NCBI RefSeq assembly: GCF_050496545.1
Contig: NZ_JBNVZV010000022.1
Span: forward strand, 1-64,000
Source: Phycicoccus avicenniae_A
GTDB lineage: Bacteria; Actinomycetota; Actinomycetes; Actinomycetales; Dermatophilaceae
Direction: 5' to 3'
Length of the DNA stretch: 64,000 nucleotides
The notes under the pieces were generated by a model. That model had not been told where the DNA came from. It did not search any database and was given only the letters and a program-made list of their open reading frames with translations. Each line of letters begins with the position of its first letter. Within the stretch, counting starts at the first letter, position 1. The position numbers and the translations under genes were made by a program. Below, piece by piece: positions 52,081 to 60,701 of this stretch.

Positions 52081-52595
52081 GCGCGGCCGACCTCGCCGCG
52101 CTCGTCCGTGGAGTCCTCGACGACACCGGCCTCGAGTGGGAGCAGGGCGCGCGCGACGACGAGCTCGTCGTCTCCCTCCCTGGCGAGAAGAAGCTGAAGA
52201 CCGTCGTCTCGCTCGTCTGCTCCGACACCGCGCTGTCGGTGTCGGCGTTCGTCATCCGCAACCCCGACGAGAACCACGGCGAGGTCTACCGGTTCCTGCT
52301 CAGCCGCAACCTGCGGCTCCCCGGGCTCGCGTATGCGGTCGACCGCTCCGGCGACGTCTTCGTCACGGGCAGGGTGCCGGCGGCCGGGGTCGATGCCGAC
52401 ACCCTCGACCAGCTGCTGGGCGTCGTGCTCACCGCGGTCGACGAGCCCTTCAACGAGCTGCTCGTCATGGGCTTCCTCACCTCGATGCGCAAGGAGTGGG
52501 AGTGGCGCGTCTCGCGCGGCGAGAGCCTGCGCAACCTCGAGGCCTTCCGCTCGATCCTCGAGCGCCCGGGCGACCCGCCCCGCGAGTCCTCCTGA
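52077..52595 (+). CDS. YbjN domain-containing protein
   Basis: A 172-residue protein of the type III secretion chaperone-like YbjN fold, with FVIRNPDENHGEVYRFLLSRN and FNELLVMGFLTSMRKEWEWR. The same gene sits between mshA and gpm in mycobacteria. The function is unknown; it is probably a small chaperone or regulator. GTG 52077 overlaps the mshA stop. Confidence 0.92.
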   Translation: MSAADLAALVRGVLDDTGLEWEQGARDDELVVSLPGEKKLKTVVSLVCSDTALSVSAFVIRNPDENHGEVYRFLLSRNLRLPGLAYAVDRSGDVFVTGRVPAAGVDADTLDQLLGVVLTAVDEPFNELLVMGFLTSMRKEWEWRVSRGESLRNLEAFRSILERPGDPPRESS

Positions 52596-52657
52596 CCGGA
52601 CCGGGCGCGGATGGGACACCGCGGGGAGCCGCGCCCCGCCGTCGCTAGGCTGGCGAC

Positions 52658-53395
52658 ATGACGGAGCACACGCTGATCCTCCTGCGCCACGGCGAGTCCG
52701 ACTGGAACCAGAAGAACCTCTTCACCGGCTGGGTCGACGTCGACCTCACCGACAAGGGCCGGGCCGAGGCGGTCCGCGGTGGGCAGCTGATGCGCGACGC
52801 CGGGCTGCTCCCCGACGTCGTGCACACCTCGGTGCTCCGCCGGGCGATCACCACCGCCAACCTCGCCCTCGACGCCGCCGACCGGCACTGGGTGCCGGTG
52901 CGCCGCAGCTGGCGGCTCAACGAGCGGCACTACGGCGCGCTCCAGGGCCTCGACAAGGCCGCCACCCGCGACAAGTACGGCGACGAGCAGTTCATGCTCT
53001 GGCGCCGCTCGTTCGACACCCCGCCGCCGCCCATCGAGGCCGGCAGCGAGTTCGACCAGACCGACGACCCGCGCTACGCCGGCGTCGACGTGCCCCTCAC
53101 CGAGTGCCTCGCGGACGTCATCCCGCGGATGATGCCCTACTGGGAGAAAGACATCCAGGCCGACCTCACCGCCGGCCACACGGTGCTCGTCACCGCCCAC
53201 GGCAACTCGCTTCGCGCCTTGGTCAAGCACCTCGACGGCATCAGCGACGACGACATCGCCGGCCTGAACATCCCCACGGGGATGCCGCTCGTCTACCGCC
53301 TCGGTGAGGACTTCATGCCCACCGGTGCCGGCGAGTACCTCGACCCCGAAGCGGCCGCTGCGGCCGCGGCCGCAGTCGCGAACCAGGGCCGCTGA
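52658..53395 (+). CDS. gpmA: 2,3-bisphosphoglycerate-dependent phosphoglycerate mutase
   Basis: A 245-residue glycolytic mutase with LLRHGESDWNQKNLFTGW (His nucleophile), the SVLRRAITTANLAL Arg, LNERHYGALQGLDKA and VTAHGNSLRALVKHLDGI with the second His. Length and motifs are standard for the dPGM class. TAGGCT (52646-52651) ends six bases before the ATG. In mycobacteria senX3 follows directly; here a six-kilobase block intervenes. Confidence 0.97.
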   Translation: MTEHTLILLRHGESDWNQKNLFTGWVDVDLTDKGRAEAVRGGQLMRDAGLLPDVVHTSVLRRAITTANLALDAADRHWVPVRRSWRLNERHYGALQGLDKAATRDKYGDEQFMLWRRSFDTPPPPIEAGSEFDQTDDPRYAGVDVPLTECLADVIPRMMPYWEKDIQADLTAGHTVLVTAHGNSLRALVKHLDGISDDDIAGLNIPTGMPLVYRLGEDFMPTGAGEYLDPEAAAAAAAAVANQGR

Positions 53396-53417
53396 CGACG
53401 GCTGGTCGCCCGCCCGC

Positions 53418-55298
53418 TCACTCGTAGGGCTGCGGGAGGCCGAGCCAGCCGGTGCCCTCCTCCTCGTCGCCGGCGAGGTCGCGCCCGGCCGGGGGCACGT
53501 CGTCGTAGGTGACCCGCCCGCGCGCGTCGCGGACGACGAGCCGCAGGCCACCCGCCACCCCGCGCGCGCCCGCCACGGTCAGCACCGCGGTGCGCCGCTT
53601 CATCGCGACCTCCGTCGAGGCGGGCCCGCGGTCCCCGCCGGCGGCGACGAGCCGGGCGCTCGCCCCGCCGGACGGCACGACCGCGAGGTAGCGGCCCGGG
53701 CCGTCGCCCCCACCGTCGAGGGGGAGCACGAGCGGTGCCGACGCGGCCTCGGCCGGGACCACGAGGGGTGAGGTGCTGAGGAAGCTCCCGCCCGCGCGGC
53801 CGTCGTCGCGCACGTCGAGGCCACGGACCACCGCGCCGTCCGGCGTGCGGACGCGGGTGAGGACGGCCCGCCCGTCGCCGCCCTGAGCCGACACCGCCGT
53901 GGGGTCGAGGACGCTGCCGTCGGTGGGGGAGTCGGTGAGGACGTCGCCGCGCAGGTCCGCGCGCGCGACCCCGGTGGAGGAGGCCACGGCGTCGAGCAGG
54001 GCGTCGAGGGGGTCGTCGCCCACCGTGAGCCGGCCGGACGTGCCCCACGTGGCGGGACCGACGGGGGGCCCGCCCCACCGCTCGGCGCGCACCCGCGCGG
54101 CCTGTCCCCAGGCGGCGGGCAGCAGCAGCGTGCCGACCCCGTCGGCGAGGCCCACCCGCGTCCACGTGCGCTCGACCGAGCCCGCCGTCGTGGGGTGGAC
54201 GACGGGCGAGAAGTCCACCGACCCCACGGTGGGGCGGGTGAGGACGACGAGCGCCGAGCCGCCCGGTCGGGCCACGCCGACGGCCACGAGGTCCTCGGTG
54301 CCGAGGAGGGCGTCGAAGCCGAGCGGGACCTCCGCGAGCCGGGCGGGCGGCGTCCCGGGTCGCCCGGTCCAGGCGCGGACCGAGGTGCCGTCCGGGTACT
54401 GGTCGTCGGCGTTCGTCGCGACGACCACCCGGACATCGGCCAGGTCCGCGGCCCACAGCAGTCGGGCGCCGCGGCCGGAGCGTGCGACGAGCGCCTGGAC
54501 GTCGAGGTCGGCGGCGAGCGGGCCGCGGGCCGACCAGCTCGCCGTGCTCGCCCAGGCCGGGTCGTCGGGGCCGGCGGTGGTCGGGTCGGCGGTCGACGAC
54601 CCGGCCGTGGGCGCGCGACCCCGGTCCCGCAGCACCACCCATCCGGAGGCGCCGGCGGCGAGCACCGCCGCCCCGCCCCCGAGGACGAGCGAGCGCCGCC
54701 GCACCGAGCGGGCGCGCTCGAGGACGAGACCCGCAGGGTCCGGGGGGTCGGGCTGGGCCGACGCCAGCCGGTGCACCACCTCGACCAGGTCCTCGGCGAG
54801 GAGGTGGTCGGCCGGGCCGAGCCCGTCGGTGGCCCGTGCCGCCCGGTGGGCCTCCAGCAGCGCGGCCCGCTCGGCGTCGAGGTCGATGACGGGACCCGGC
54901 GCGAGGGCGAGCAGCTCGTCGTCGGTCACCTCCCAGAGGGCCCCGGCGGCGAGGAGGGCGCGGGCGGCGGGGGTGCGGCCGGCCAGGGCGTCGAGGAGGG
55001 CGGCGGGGACGGAGGACTCCGGGTCGCCGACGAGGGGACGCAGCCCGGCCGGTGAGCCGGCCGTGGCGTCCGGGCGCCGCGGGGCGACGACCTGCTCGAG
55101 CACGGCCCGGCGGGCCGATGCGGTGGGTGCGCCGCTCTCGAGGGTGGTGGCCCACCCGGGGCGCAGGGAGGCCAGCGCGGCGGTCGTGAGGCTCCGGGCC
55201 CGCGGCGGGTCGAGGGTGGCCACGAGCGCGACGGCCTCGAGGTCGGGCCACCGGGCCGCGACGAAGCCCTCGAAGTCCTCCTCGAGCGTCGTCGTCAC
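53418..55298 (-). CDS. Membrane protein with degenerate sigma-factor-like N-terminus, family copy 2
   Basis: A 626-residue paralogue of the protein at 15252-17126. Residues 8-72 (EGFVAARWPDLEAVALVATL ... LTTAALASLRPGW) again resemble an ECF region 2. Residues 105-155 form a helical region-4-like part, a VHRLASAQPDP segment precedes RSVRRR, and one membrane segment lies at 204-223. The outer domain begins WASTASWSARGPLAADLDVQ. GAGACT ends six bases before GTG 55298. It lies next to copy 3 in tandem. No enzymatic motif was found; the outer part is beta-rich and ends LGLPQPYE. Confidence 0.85.
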   Translation of the reverse strand: MTTTLEEDFEGFVAARWPDLEAVALVATLDPPRARSLTTAALASLRPGWATTLESGAPTASARRAVLEQVVAPRRPDATAGSPAGLRPLVGDPESSVPAALLDALAGRTPAARALLAAGALWEVTDDELLALAPGPVIDLDAERAALLEAHRAARATDGLGPADHLLAEDLVEVVHRLASAQPDPPDPAGLVLERARSVRRRSLVLGGGAAVLAAGASGWVVLRDRGRAPTAGSSTADPTTAGPDDPAWASTASWSARGPLAADLDVQALVARSGRGARLLWAADLADVRVVVATNADDQYPDGTSVRAWTGRPGTPPARLAEVPLGFDALLGTEDLVAVGVARPGGSALVVLTRPTVGSVDFSPVVHPTTAGSVERTWTRVGLADGVGTLLLPAAWGQAARVRAERWGGPPVGPATWGTSGRLTVGDDPLDALLDAVASSTGVARADLRGDVLTDSPTDGSVLDPTAVSAQGGDGRAVLTRVRTPDGAVVRGLDVRDDGRAGGSFLSTSPLVVPAEAASAPLVLPLDGGGDGPGRYLAVVPSGGASARLVAAGGDRGPASTEVAMKRRTAVLTVAGARGVAGGLRLVVRDARGRVTYDDVPPAGRDLAGDEEEGTGWLGLPQPYE

Positions 55299-55362
55299 CG
55301 CACCAGTCTCACCCCGCGGCCGGTCCCGGCGCGGCCCCAGCGTCCTGGCGGACACCGTCGGG

Positions 55363-57168
55363 TCAGCCGAACATCTCCGGCGGGTAGACGTCGTAGGCGT
55401 TGCGTCCGGTGACAGAGGGCCGGTCCCAGAGCAGTTTCCCGGTCGAGGACCGCACGCGCAGCGTGACGCCTCGGAGGTCGTCCACGGCTGGGCCCCGGAC
55501 GACCGCGAGCCGGTCGCGCACCCGGACGGCGGGCGCCACGCGGCTCCCCCCGCTGCGCAGCTCGACGCTCGAGGCACCGGACTCCACGAGCACCAGGTAG
55601 AGGCCCTCGCTGGTGGAGTAGTCGTCGAGCCGGGTGAGGTACGGACCCTCCGCGCGGGCGGCGGGGATGACGGTCGGCTCGTCGTACACCAGGCCGTCGG
55701 CGGCGCCGATCGTGCGCACGACCCCGCCGTCGGGGGTGGTGACGAGGTGCATGCTCAGGACAGACGGAGGGGAGCCGGCGTTCGGGAGGGTGATGCCCCC
55801 GGGCAGGCGGGCGGACACCACCCGCGAGCGCAGGCTCCGCGCGGGGATGCCGGTGATCGCGGCGACCTGCTCGACCGGACCGCCCTCCGCGAACCCCCAC
55901 GCCTCGGGCCGCGGGAGGGGGCCGTCGTAGCGCGAGCCGCGGATGCGAACGGCCGGGCTGGGCGGGGCGTCGAGGAGGCGGACCGCGACGCCGTCCTGCA
56001 GCGGCAGGTCCTCCCACTCGCGCTCGACGTCCCCGGACGGCGCGGGTCGGGCGAAGAGTGACAGCTCCGCTGGTGGGGCATCCGGCCGGGCGAGGACGAG
56101 GACGAGGGCACCGGTGGGGTGCGGGACACCGACCGCGACGAAGTCGGCAACGCCGTAGACCGTCGTGAGGGACATCGGGATCTCGATGAGCTGCTCGGCC
56201 GGGGCGCCGAGGGCACCCGCCCAGAGCCGCACCTCCGTGCCGACGTCCTCGACCCCCATCGCGGCGAGGTTCGCGGCGAGCACGGTCCGCACGCCGGCGA
56301 CGTCGTCGGCCAGCAGGATGCGCGAGCCCGGGGCGCCCCGCGCGACGAGTGCCTGGACCCCGAGGTCGCTCGCGAGCACGCCACGAGGCGGCCACAGGGC
56401 GGTCGAGGCCCAGACGGGCGAGTCCGGGCCCGGTGTGGTGCGCGACGGGACCGGACGTGGGGCGGTGGCGGCCGGCGCGGAGCCGTCGGGGGCGAGCTGC
56501 CACCACGCGAGCGCCCCGCCGGCCGCGGCGACGCCACCGCCGAGCAGGACAGACCGGCGCCTCACCCGCCGGACCCGCTGCTCGACGACCGAGGCGGGCT
56601 CCGGGGGGTCGCCGCGACCGGTCCCGAGGGCGTGCACGAGGTCGGTCAGGTCGGGGTCGAGCGCGTGGTCGGCCGGTCCGAGGCCCTGCACGGCCCGGGC
56701 GGCCCGGTGCGCGGTGAGCAGCCGCTCGCGCGCGGCCTCGACCGCGGCGGGGAGGTCGGGTCGCCGCAGCAGCGCGGCCGTCTCGGCCGGCGGCTGGTCC
56801 CAGACGACGTCGGCCGCGAGCGCCGCCCGGACCTCCGGGGTCTCGGCGGTGAGGGCCGGCAGCAGCGCGGCGTCGTCGGGGTCCAGGGGCGGGAGCGCGT
56901 CCGGAAGGGCCGGGGCGGGTACCGGCCGGCGACCTCGGCCCGGGCCGCGCGAGGGAGCCGGGGCGACCCGCTCGAGGACGGCCCGGCGCGCGGCGGTGGT
57001 CGGCGAACCCTCCTCGAGGACCTCGGCCCAGCGGCGGCGCAGGGCGGCCAGCGCCGCCGTGGTCGCCTCGCGGGCCGCGCCCTCGTCGAGGGTGGCGACG
57101 AGCGCGACCGCCTCGAGGTCGGACCAACGCGCCGCCACGAAGGCGTCGGCGTCCGCCCCGCCGGTCAT
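55363..57168 (-). CDS. Membrane protein with degenerate sigma-factor-like N-terminus, family copy 3
   Basis: A 601-residue paralogue of copies 1 and 2. Region-2-like part at 7-70 (DAFVAARWSDLEAVALVATL ... ATTAALAALRRRW), helical middle (100-165), LVHALGTGRGDPPEP before the basic RRVRRR, membrane segment 206-224 and an outer domain starting WASTALWPPRGVLASDLGVQ. It ends with NAYDVYPPEMFG, comparable with SLYDLSPSNES in copy 1. It follows the region-4-like sigma gene by 37 bases in the same direction, so the two probably form an operon. Confidence 0.85.
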   Translation of the reverse strand: MTGGADADAFVAARWSDLEAVALVATLDEGAAREATTAALAALRRRWAEVLEEGSPTTAARRAVLERVAPAPSRGPGRGRRPVPAPALPDALPPLDPDDAALLPALTAETPEVRAALAADVVWDQPPAETAALLRRPDLPAAVEAARERLLTAHRAARAVQGLGPADHALDPDLTDLVHALGTGRGDPPEPASVVEQRVRRVRRRSVLLGGGVAAAGGALAWWQLAPDGSAPAATAPRPVPSRTTPGPDSPVWASTALWPPRGVLASDLGVQALVARGAPGSRILLADDVAGVRTVLAANLAAMGVEDVGTEVRLWAGALGAPAEQLIEIPMSLTTVYGVADFVAVGVPHPTGALVLVLARPDAPPAELSLFARPAPSGDVEREWEDLPLQDGVAVRLLDAPPSPAVRIRGSRYDGPLPRPEAWGFAEGGPVEQVAAITGIPARSLRSRVVSARLPGGITLPNAGSPPSVLSMHLVTTPDGGVVRTIGAADGLVYDEPTVIPAARAEGPYLTRLDDYSTSEGLYLVLVESGASSVELRSGGSRVAPAVRVRDRLAVVRGPAVDDLRGVTLRVRSSTGKLLWDRPSVTGRNAYDVYPPEMFG

Positions 57169-57205
57169 GTCCACCCGCCCATCGTGCGGCACCGGCCGCG
57201 ATCCG

Positions 57206-57769
57206 TCACGGCACCACGCACACCCCACCGGCCGGTGCGGACCCGGTGGCCGGGGGTGGCAGACCGCCGGAGGGCGGAGCGGTCCCGCGCAGCCGCGCCA
57301 GCAGTTCCCTCTCCGCACGGTGGGCCTCGTAGCGCGTCATCCCGATGGCCACGGCGGCCTCGGCGAGGGTGCGGGGGTGGACGGGCGCCACCCGCAGCCG
57401 GAGCAGCATGCGCTCGCGCTCGTCGAGCACCGTGCCGAGGAGCGCGGCGCGGGCCCGCAGCAGCAGGGCGCGGGCCTCGGTCTCGGGGTCGGGGTCACCG
57501 GCGCCCGGGTCGGGCAGGCCGCCGCACGCGGCGGACAGGTCGGCGAGGGCGGTCCAGGTGCCCGCGACAGCACCGCGCGGCGGGTCGAGCCCGAGCCGCT
57601 CGGCGAGGTCGGGGAGCCCGGCAAGGACGTCGTACGCCCAGCGGCTCCCCGCGGCTCGGCTCCAGGCCTCGTCGTCGAACGGGACGGGCCCCGCACGGTG
57701 GTGCAGCGCCCTCGGGCGCGGGCGGTGCCGGAGGACGTCCAGCACCAGGTCGTACTCCGTCATCGTCAT
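57206..57769 (-). CDS. Sigma-70 region 4-like HTH protein
   Basis: A 187-residue protein. The segment LDERERMLLRLRVAPVHPRT, then LAEAAVAIGMTRYEAHRAER (about residues 125-165), has the layout of sigma region 4.2 (LxxRERxxLxLR ... TLxExxxxxGxxxxxVxxxE). The N-terminal 100 residues do not resemble region 2. It might be a partial sigma, an anti-sigma partner or a DNA-binding regulator. ATG 57769 is used; ATG 57763 has GGGGG at better spacing. It heads the two-gene run with copy 3 of the membrane family. Confidence 0.7.
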   Translation of the reverse strand: MTMTEYDLVLDVLRHRPRPRALHHRAGPVPFDDEAWSRAAGSRWAYDVLAGLPDLAERLGLDPPRGAVAGTWTALADLSAACGGLPDPGAGDPDPETEARALLLRARAALLGTVLDERERMLLRLRVAPVHPRTLAEAAVAIGMTRYEAHRAERELLARLRGTAPPSGGLPPPATGSAPAGGVCVVP

Positions 57770-57865
57770 CCCCCGATGGCGGTCCGGACGACGGCGGCGC
57801 CGGGTCGCGGCGATGCGTCGAGGACCGGGTCGAACCAGCTCGTGCGCACAGCATCACCCGGGAAC

Positions 57866-57885
57866 GGTTCGTGCGCAGGCGAACC
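57866..57885. promoter_or_regulatory. Inverted repeat upstream of sigma-like gene
   Basis: GGTTCG and CGAACC flank an eight-base centre; CGTGCGCA occurs here and again about 30 bases to the left. The site is about 100 bases before the region-4-like gene and downstream of the convergently placed end of ppk2. It may be an operator; there is no direct evidence. Confidence 0.4.
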
Positions 57886-57925
57886 GAGGACATACGGGGA
57901 CTTTGTCATCCGAAGGGACGAGGAC

Positions 57926-58846
57926 TCAGAGCCGGGGGAGCACGCGGTCGGTGTGCTCGCCCTGCTCGAAGATGCGCGACGCCGGGCCGACGATGAGCGG
58001 GTCGGGCTCGCCCACGACCGCCGCGTCCTTGCTCGCGTAGTCGATCCCGCCGAGCAGCACCCGCATCGCCTCGAGGCGCGCGCGCTTCTTGTCGTTGCTC
58101 TTGACCACCGTCCACGGGGCGTCGCCGGTGTCGGTGTAGAAGAACATCGCCTCCTTGGCCTCGGTGTAGGCGTCCCACTTGTCGAGGCTCGCGAGGTCGG
58201 TGGGGGAGAGCTTCCACTGGCGCACGGGGTCGTTCTGGCGGGAGGCGAAGCGGGCGGCCTGCTCCTCGCGGCTCACCGAGAACCACAGCTTGACGAGGTG
58301 GATGCCGGAGTTGACGAGCATCCGCTCGAGCTCGGGGCACTCGCGCATGAACTCGAGGTACTGGGTCGGGGTGCAGTAGCCCATGACCCGCTCGACGCCC
58401 GCCCGGTTGTACCAGGAGCGGTCCATGAAGACGATCTCGCCGCCGCTCGGCAGGTGCTCGACGTAGCGCTGGAAGTACCACTGGGTCTGCTCGACCTCGG
58501 TCGGCTTCTCGAGCGCGACGACCCGCGCACCACGCGGGTTGAGGTGCTCCATGAACCGCTTGATGGCGCCGCCCTTGCCGGCGGCGTCACGGCCCTCGCA
58601 GACGACGAGCACCTTGGCGCCGGTCTCCTTGACGTGGAGCTGCAGCTTGAGGAGCTCGACCTGGAGGAGGCGCTTGGTGCTCTCGTACTCGGCGCGGGGC
58701 AGCTTGCGGGAGTAGGGGTACCCGTGCCGCCACGGCTTGTCCGCGGGGGCGTCCGGGTGGGCCGGCTCGGAGAGCTCGTGCAGCTCCTCGAGCTCCTCGA
58801 GCTCCTCGGTGTAGTCCTCGGTCACCGACCGGCGCTCCTCGTCCAC
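57926..58846 (-). CDS. ppk2: Polyphosphate kinase 2 family protein
   Basis: A 306-residue PPK2 with Walker A CEGRDAAGKGGAIKRF, Walker B VFMDRSWYNRAGVERVMG and the lid region VKLWFSVSREEQAARF. A single catalytic domain of this length is typical of enzymes that transfer phosphate between polyphosphate and nucleotides. An acidic ELEELEELHEL run marks the N-terminus. TACGCT ends six bases before GTG 58846. Together with PPK1 it gives the cell both synthesis and use of polyphosphate. Confidence 0.95.
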   Translation of the reverse strand: MDEERRSVTEDYTEELEELEELHELSEPAHPDAPADKPWRHGYPYSRKLPRAEYESTKRLLQVELLKLQLHVKETGAKVLVVCEGRDAAGKGGAIKRFMEHLNPRGARVVALEKPTEVEQTQWYFQRYVEHLPSGGEIVFMDRSWYNRAGVERVMGYCTPTQYLEFMRECPELERMLVNSGIHLVKLWFSVSREEQAARFASRQNDPVRQWKLSPTDLASLDKWDAYTEAKEAMFFYTDTGDAPWTVVKSNDKKRARLEAMRVLLGGIDYASKDAAVVGEPDPLIVGPASRIFEQGEHTDRVLPRL

Positions 58847-58913
58847 GTCGCGAGCGTATCGCCGCGGGTCGGCCCGGTCACCGGGTCGACGGGGTGAGGT
58901 GCGCGACCCCGCA

Positions 58914-59669
58914 TCAGCTGGCGTTGGCACCGCACCACGCGTCCCAGGCCGTGGTGCCGAGGGTGGTCGACTCCGCGACGAGGGACTCGGCCCGGGCGAG
59001 GTCGGCGGCGTCCCGGTCGGTCACCGTGCCCGAGGCCGTGACGGCGGCGAGCACCGCGCCCGCGAGCGACGTGGCCTCGGCGGCCTCGGCGCTCGCCTGC
59101 CGTTCGGGCACGGCCCAGGCGCTGACGTCGAAGCCCCAGTACTCGCCCATCTGGGCCCGCTCCTCGAGGATCTCCAGCCGTGGCTGCAGCGCGGCCACGG
59201 CGTCGAGCACGCCCTGCGCCCGGGCGAGGGCCTCCGGCGCGCTCGGCAGCGCCTCGCTCGCCAGCTCTTCGACGAGCGTCGCGGCCAGCCCGAGCTGGGT
59301 GGTCGTCCGGGCGGAGCGCACCCGGCCCGCGGCGGCGGTGAGGTGCCGCTGCGCGAGCGCGAGCTGCTGCGTGCGCCGCAGGGTCTGCTCGGCGGGCATG
59401 CCGGCCGCTAGGGCCGCGGCGCCGGCGCGGTGCAGGGCGGCGTGCACGGCCGCGACCCGGTGGAGGACGACGGGCCGCTGGCGCGCCACGGCGGTCAGCG
59501 GGTTGGTGGGAGTGGTCCGCGCGGTGGTTGCCGCGGCCGGGGCGGGGGCGACGAGTGCGGCGCCGACGGCCAGGACCAGGAGGGCGAGGAGGTGCCCGAG
59601 CGAGCGGTGGAGGGTGCGGCCCGGGCGGCGCGGGCGGCGGGGGCGGCGGGGTGCCGGGTGGAGGTCCAT
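58914..59669 (-). CDS. Hypothetical secreted helical protein
   Basis: A 251-residue protein with an Arg/Pro-rich start, a hydrophobic signal (about 24-47, HLLALLVLAVGAALVAPAPA) and a mature part that is nearly all helical and Ala-rich. EEWGFD-like GEYWGFDVSAW and the end TAWDAWCGANAS are its only distinctive pieces. No family was recognised. It lies between ppk2 and phoU in the block inserted into conserved gene order. Confidence 0.75.
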   Translation of the reverse strand: MDLHPAPRRPRRPRRPGRTLHRSLGHLLALLVLAVGAALVAPAPAAATTARTTPTNPLTAVARQRPVVLHRVAAVHAALHRAGAAALAAGMPAEQTLRRTQQLALAQRHLTAAAGRVRSARTTTQLGLAATLVEELASEALPSAPEALARAQGVLDAVAALQPRLEILEERAQMGEYWGFDVSAWAVPERQASAEAAEATSLAGAVLAAVTASGTVTDRDAADLARAESLVAESTTLGTTAWDAWCGANAS

Positions 59670-59816
59670 GGTGCGGCTCCTGGTGCTGCGAGAGGTGCTG
59701 CTGGAGGTGCTGCCTCCATCCTCCGCCGCGCCCTCCCGGGCCCGCAGGGGCTGCGGTGCCGACCCGGTGCCGACCCCGTCAAGATCCGGTGTCGGCGACC
59801 GGTTCCCGGCTCCCGC

Positions 59817-60515
59817 TCAGGCGCGGGACGTGGCTGCGGCGTCGCCGGCGTCGTCGTGGCTGCCCGCGGCCTCGTTGCCCCACTCGCCGGTGACGATCCA
59901 GACGACGCGCTCGGCGACCGAGACCGCGTGGTCGGCGAACCGCTCGTAGTAGCGCCCCAGCAGGGTGATGTCGACGGCGGTCTCTGTGTCGTGCGGCCAG
60001 TCCGGGCCGGTCACCTGTGCGAACAGGTCGCGGTGCAGGCGGTCCATCGCGTCGTCGTCGCGGGCGATCTGCAGCGCCCCCTCGACGTCGCGGCGGGCGA
60101 TGACCGAGCCGGTCTTCTCGACGATGTTCTCCGCGACCGAGCCCATCTCGCGGAAGGTGCCGCGCAGCTCCGGGGGCACCGCGGAGGCGGGGTAGCGCAG
60201 CCGGGCGACCTTGGCGACGTGCCGGGCGAGGTCGCCCATCCGCTCGATGTCGCTGCTCATCCGCATGCTCGTCACGACGACGCGCAGGTCGGTGGCGACC
60301 GGCTGCTGGAGCGCGAGCAGGTCGAAGGAGAGGAGGTCGATCTGCTCGCGGCGGGCGTCGATGTCGGCGTCGGCGGCGATGACGGAGTCGGCGAGGTGGA
60401 CGTCGGCGTCGAGCAGTGCGGTCGTCGCGCGGCTCATCGCCGACGCCGCGAGGTGGGTCATGTCGACGAGGCTCTCGGCGATCCGGTCGAGCTCCTCGTG
60501 GTAGGCCTTGCGCAT
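59817..60515 (-). CDS. phoU: Phosphate signalling regulator PhoU
   Basis: A 232-residue PhoU with two three-helix repeats: RMSSDIERMGDLARHVAKVA in the first and GRYYERFADHAVSVAERVVW in the second, both carrying the E/DxxxD metal-binding motifs. It restrains SenX3-RegX3 signalling when phosphate is plentiful, by contact with the Pst system and the kinase. It is divergent from senX3, with PHO-box-like repeats between. Confidence 0.96.
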   Translation of the reverse strand: MRKAYHEELDRIAESLVDMTHLAASAMSRATTALLDADVHLADSVIAADADIDARREQIDLLSFDLLALQQPVATDLRVVVTSMRMSSDIERMGDLARHVAKVARLRYPASAVPPELRGTFREMGSVAENIVEKTGSVIARRDVEGALQIARDDDAMDRLHRDLFAQVTGPDWPHDTETAVDITLLGRYYERFADHAVSVAERVVWIVTGEWGNEAAGSHDDAGDAAATSRA

Positions 60516-60601
60516 CACGGCTGGGGTTCCTCCGGTGGGGGTCGGGCACGCGGCGACCACCGCGGGGTGGCGGCGCCGCCGCTGAACCATCGCACCCCCC
60601 G

Positions 60602-60629
60602 GTGAACCGTCGGCACCGGCGAGGTGAAC
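60602..60629. promoter_or_regulatory. PHO-box-like repeats between phoU and senX3
   Basis: GTGAAC at 60602-60607 and at 60624-60629 are 22 bases (two 11-base units) apart, and CTGAAC occurs at 60582-60587. This is the same word and spacing as the pstS PHO box read on the other strand. RegX3 binding here would autoregulate phoU and senX3-regX3. Confidence 0.65.
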
Positions 60630-60701
60630 TTCGGGCGACCGGGTTCGGGGGAGCGGGTGCGGTGGCGCGGGAGGGCCGGTGGGCGCCCGTACGCTGGTCG
60701 G

